A DNA stretch of 60,436 bases from Nemertoderma westbladi (Eukaryota; Xenacoelomorpha; Nemertodermatida; Nemertodermatidae). The position numbers and the translations under genes were made by a program. The notes below the pieces were generated by a model that was given only the letters and a program-made list of their open reading frames with translations, was not told where the DNA came from and ran no database searches. Of the stretch, positions 56,629-60,436 are shown in pieces (the stretch's first letter is position 1; every line of letters starts with the position of its first letter). The stretch lies in contig JAUCBJ010006973.1 in assembly GCA_032718475.1 (NCBI GenBank), positions 1-60,436 of the forward strand. The letters run 5' to 3'.

Positions 56629-57133
56629 TTACAAGAAATTTCCCATGTGTTTACTACTAGGAACGTCATGCTGCATTGCAGCTGCATTTTTAAGCATCTG
56701 TGACGGCGTATCGACAAAATTGCACCACCACAACTCCCTATCACCCATGACATTTGCTAGATCATCCGCATCTTCAAGGCCAGTGTCCTTTAAGATGCGT
56801 CTCAAGAAAGTCATGGGCTGTCCACCATGCTTATTCACTCCATGAGGCTGCCAAAGTACAAGATTATGCACTGGCTGGTCCTCAAGGCGAAAGAAAAGTC
56901 CTGCAAAGCGGAGGCGATTTTGTTCTAGTGTCAAGTTTGGGGGAACCAATGAGACTCCTCCAATGTTATATAGTGTCTGGTTGGAGATGTGTGCATTGTA
57001 CTTGACACAATGAACCCGGCGTAGCATTCTTGTGAATGTGCCATCCAGAGATTTGGTGTCCTCAGCAGTTAGAGCCCAGCATGGACTCCCATAGAGGAGT
57101 ACTGGAACTTCTGCTGCTCTAAATGATCGGACC
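56629..57133 (-). pseudogene. LINE reverse transcriptase C-terminus, fragment 2
   Basis: The minus strand encodes VRSFRAAEVPVLLYGSPCW, LDGTFTRMLRRVHCVKYNAHI, RLRFAGLFFRLEDQPVH and MGDRELWWCNFVD, the standard tail of a LINE ORF2. It is intact over this length but breaks upstream exactly at TTAA (57134), where a G tract begins. The missing upstream part matches what stops at 58827 on the other strand. Confidence 0.85.
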
Positions 57134-57560
57134 TTAAGGGGGGGGGGGGGGGGGGGGGGTACACCATTTTCGGGCAACTATTCGATTTATCACTCTCAGC
57201 GTTTCAAAATTGTTTGATTTTGGCTAAAATTTGGCATATAGGTGCCTAAGATGCTATTCTACATGACAGGTCAGAAAATTTTTTTTTCGCTATTTAATAT
57301 TAGTTAATACTAGTTAACAACAAAAAAAAACTTGGTTGCGCTTAAAACCCTAAGGCTTTTACAGTTTTGAACCTAATCACATGAAAGTTTTTTTATATGA
57401 TAGATCAAAGATGGGGCAACATAACTATCAGGCGAAATTTTGTTAAAATAATTCTGCTCCGCTAGGTGGCGCTGCAAATTTATGCAAATTTTTAGGTTTT
57501 TTATAAATAGTATTAAATTTTATTAACAAAAAATTTCGAAAAGTTGCCTGATACTTTTAT
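57134..57560. mobile_element. TTAA-type element, G-tract family (copy 2)
   Basis: Starts TTAA, then 22 G, then TACACCATTTTCGGGCAAC. Homologous to 47884-48325. No right end is seen. Confidence 0.65.
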
Positions 57561-58189
57561 GCAGGGTGGCTATCTAGACACCCACAGGAAGTTTCAGACT
57601 AATTACTCAAAAATTGTAGAAGTAGTAGGGTTTCGAAGTTGACAATTTCATGAAAAAAATATTTGGAGATAATCGACCTTTTAATTATACATAGTAATAG
57701 TAATTTCAATAGGATTCCGTAAATGGAAATTTACATAACTTGAAAACTAAACTGAACTTGGGAGAAACGAAATTGCGACAACTATGGAGAATCGGGAAGC
57801 CTGGAAGGATCTCATTTCCACTGTCCGAGTTCGCTCGACTTAGTACAGTAGTAGTACTGTAGTACAGTAGTACTGTAGTAATTTACAGACTACTACGACT
57901 ACTATAATCGGCCTGTTGCATTGAAGCTTTACATTGGGATGCTATGCTGACTCAACTAAAATAATTTTACATCATACCTTGACAACATTGAAAGTCATTG
58001 TGGATGGATGATTCCAAAGCTTGTTCAGTAAAATATCCCTACGCCATATTGTACTACTACTTCAAAAGGTACAAAAATACAAATAAAAAAATGTAAGTTT
58101 TATTTTTTACAAATAATAAATATAAAAAGGTACTATTTGTACTATTTAAACTAAATAACGTGTTATTCAAAATGACGTAGTAAACAGTC
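57561..58189. other. Gene-free stretch
   Basis: AT-rich. Includes a TAGTACAGTAGTAGTACTGTAG short repeat near 57845. No supported ORF. It may be the interior of the G-tract element. Confidence 0.4.
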
Positions 58190-58827
58190 TCTCGCTCACG
58201 TATGTTCAGCATACTTTCATTATATGGGATTCATGATGATATTATTGCAGCAATCAGATCAGTATACGATGGTTCGACAACATTTGTGTCTACTGTTGAC
58301 GGTGACACAGAACCATTTGAAGTGTTATGGGGCGTCCTCCAGGGAGACACACTTGCACCATTCTTGTTCATAATTGTTGTTGACTATGTTCTACGCATAT
58401 CCTTAGATCATCATAATGATGATGGGTGTGATGATATCTCCACCTACTGGCTCCAGAAGTCAAGGAAATCCTGCCAAGTACCTAACTGATCTAGACTTTG
58501 CTGATGACTTAGGAGTACTCTCAGAATCACTAGAGGGAGCCCAACGGCTCCTCAGCTCATTAGAACATGCTGCTTCTAGTGTTGGTCTTTTTATTAACTC
58601 CAGAAAGACCAAAATTTTGACAGTAAACTTTGAAAGTCCTCAGAAAGTCTCTGATCGGATGAGCATAAGCTCAAAAGATAGTATGCTTGAGCATGTGGAT
58701 GACTTCTGTTACCTGGGATCATGGATCCGGAAGTCAGGTGAGGACCTTCGAATACGTAAGGGAAAGGCATGGGCAGCCTTGAATAGGCTTTCCAGGTTTT
58801 GGAAGTCACCGAGAATTAATCGAAAAC
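58190..58827 (+). pseudogene. LINE reverse transcriptase core, plus strand
   Basis: Encodes MFSILSLYGIHDDII, VLQGDTLAPFLFIIVVDY and, after a frameshift near 58450-58480, LTDLDFADDLGVLSES (catalytic ADD), NSRKTKIL and VDDFCYLGSW up to NRKLK. It stops at TTAA (58828) where 18 G begin. The continuation of this protein is the minus-strand fragment 56629-57133. Confidence 0.85.
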
Positions 58828-59250
58828 TTAAGGGGGGGGGGGGGGGGGGTACACCATTTTGGTCCAAAATATGTAGAAATTTTTTTTATGGTATATTGTA
58901 ATGCACCATTGAATGGTGTTTCCAAATCTGAAAACCGCTATTTAATAGCTCTTTTGAGTGGAGAATTACCTTGTGCAGAGAATTAATTGATGCGATCTCC
59001 AATGTTGCTTCTGTAGATAATTTTTCAAATATTGAGCTGAAATCTATATTGGATTACGTTTCATCTGTCTAATTTTGTGGTTTTGGTGTTTTTGTTTGGT
59101 GTTCCTTCATTTACTGCCGTTTATGTTCAACCATTATTACAAATTGTGCTCTATCTACACCATGTATCAATGTAAGTACAATGCATACTTTGTTCCCAGG
59201 TAACTGGTGTACGTGAATAATAATAATAATAATAATAATAAAATTGAATA
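58828..59250. mobile_element. TTAA-type element, G-tract family (copy 3), plus LINE-like tail
   Basis: TTAA, 18 G, then TACACCATTTTGGTCC. About 100 bp later a short coding-like stretch of unknown identity ends at TAA near 59071. At 59217-59240 there is a (TAA)n run after GGTGTACGTGAA, reminiscent of a LINE 3' end. Confidence 0.5.
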
Positions 59251-59329
59251 GCACAATTAATTAATATCATTGCAAATTACTTAAAACCTACTTAAAATAT
59301 CAGAAATGAATAGGCAACATCTTAACAAT

Positions 59330-60300
59330 CTATCGTCTTAGAACAGATCTTGCACATTCGAAAAAGATGGTATTCTTGTATTTTGAGGCAGGTCTACAGT
59401 AAGAGGACAATGTAGCAGTACGTGCGATTCATCCTGTACGGAAAAGTTGTCACATTCGCAAGTGCGTGAAGCACGAGGCATGCGGCTCCATCGGCCTTTT
59501 TCAATTTTTAAATTATGGGACGATAGGCGTATTCTAGTATAGGCTATACGTATACCGTCCGGAATATAAATGTGTTTCTGAAAATTTATCTCTGAATATA
59601 GTTTGGGGTTGGTTAATTACAGTACGATACGTTTCATACTTCGTTGCCGTTACAGGCTTACCTGAAATATACACACACGGTTTATCAGGTAATGTATAAT
59701 TCTGTAAAAATCTAAAACCCCCGGTATTTCCTACCTTACATAACTCTAATACATAGTGCACCCGTAAATTCAAATCGGAACTATCTTGCATCTTTGCTAA
59801 AAATACTTTCCTACGCTTTAAATTAACTCTTTTATGTTTGGGAAACCACCCTCCACCAAACATAGCTCATTGGGCGTCTGCATCCTCACCGATAACAATA
59901 CATTTATCATCTTATATGTAGTATACAGTCTCAATACACTTTACATTATTTGTCAACCATATTTCGGAAGCATAATAATAAAGACGAGAGTACGCAGGCT
60001 TCAAATACTTGCCTTTTAAATACAAGGGAAGGTTTGGGTTACTCGCACAAAATATGATAAATTTGTTTACTGTATCTAACACTTTTCTAAATGCAATTTA
60101 AGTACCGTTGAAAATTTACCATTTTCGCTGACAATATAGGTGTAATATAAACAATGATTTACTGTAACACCGCCTATACTGATGAGGAGCCTGTCCGCTG
60201 GATTGCCATTCGCAACCATAAATTTTGTTTTTTACCGTTAACCTGCATACCGTATTTACTGCAAAATTCTAGCAATATACCAAGCTTAGACATACATCTT
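59330..60300 (-). pseudogene. LINE ORF2 C-terminal region, minus strand
   Basis: The minus strand gives FKRQVFEACVLSSLLY-like sequence near 60020, an open frame of 109 codons (59863-59534) with KHKRVNLKRRKVFL and KPVTATKYETYRTV, and a terminal Cys/His block with CECDNF and DESHVLLHCPL near 59400-59470. Such a block closes many LINE ORF2 proteins. Frameshifts are numerous. It belongs to another LINE family than 58.2 kb. Confidence 0.65.
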
Positions 60301-60329
60301 TCTCGTGTAGTAGAGAAAATTACACGTTC

Positions 60330-60405
60330 GTGGGGGCCATCGCGCAGGACGAGGCTCAGTTATCAGATACAGATTAAAATTGAGCGACTGTATCACAAAA
60401 TCAGG
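60330..60405. repeat. MITE-end-like repeat
   Basis: TTCGTGGGGGCCATCGCGCAGGACGAGGCTCAGTTAT recurs in the same orientation at 47399-47480. Its first part resembles the right end of MITE family F. Confidence 0.55.
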
Positions 60406-60436
60406 TTTTGAGAAATTTACCCACGCCACCAATCAA

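Overview
The window looks like repeat-dense nuclear DNA of an invertebrate animal. There are no operons. The coding capacity is almost all retrotransposon (Ty3/Gypsy, BEL/Pao, Penelope-like and LINE), and there are tRNA-derived SINEs, foldback MITEs and microsatellites. A tRNA-Ser-headed SINE carrying a GCGCTTT motif and LINEs of common marine-invertebrate type hint at a marine animal, but the sequence cannot name a species. No host gene is certain. One short exon-like ORF near 56 kb is the only candidate.

Layout. (1) 1-8.2 kb: a young Ty3/Gypsy element (142-7506, two identical 189-bp LTRs, 4-bp GCAT duplication) sits in a block called X here. The Gypsy element is itself split by a 1.56-kb TA-flanked inverted-repeat transposon. 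(2) 8.2-15.7 kb: BEL/Pao copy 1 on the minus strand, with gag and protease kept, reverse transcriptase deleted and integrase missing. It is followed by a leader with tandem repeats and an LTR-like repeat, family A. (3) 15.7-23.0 kb: a Penelope-like element on the minus strand in partial head-to-tail tandem. Its ORF is cut by a TTAA-flanked, piggyBac-type MITE that carries a 161-bp satellite-like array. (4) 23.2-26.1 kb: two more foldback MITEs. (5) 26.3-46.9 kb: BEL/Pao copy 2 bounded by family A repeats. It holds a decayed ORF of about 3.9 kb of unknown function (Y), block X, a broken pol, and an intact plus-strand gag-like ORF. A third BEL/Pao element (37153-41871, 5-bp AGTTA duplication) and a 4.1-kb foldback element are nested in it. 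(6) 47-60.4 kb: LINE fragments, SINEs, MITEs, a minus-oriented family A repeat, the candidate exon, and a LINE split at TTAA whose halves now lie in opposite orientations.

The functional picture is successive waves of transposition with at least three levels of nesting. Intact reading frames survive in the Gypsy element, the BEL gag genes and the 189-codon gag-like ORF. The rest is decayed. The observations most worth following are ORF Y (mostly TGA stops, position downstream of pol), the G/C homopolymer tracts at MITE termini, the exact in-frame disruption of the Gypsy polyprotein, and the complementary LINE halves at one TTAA.
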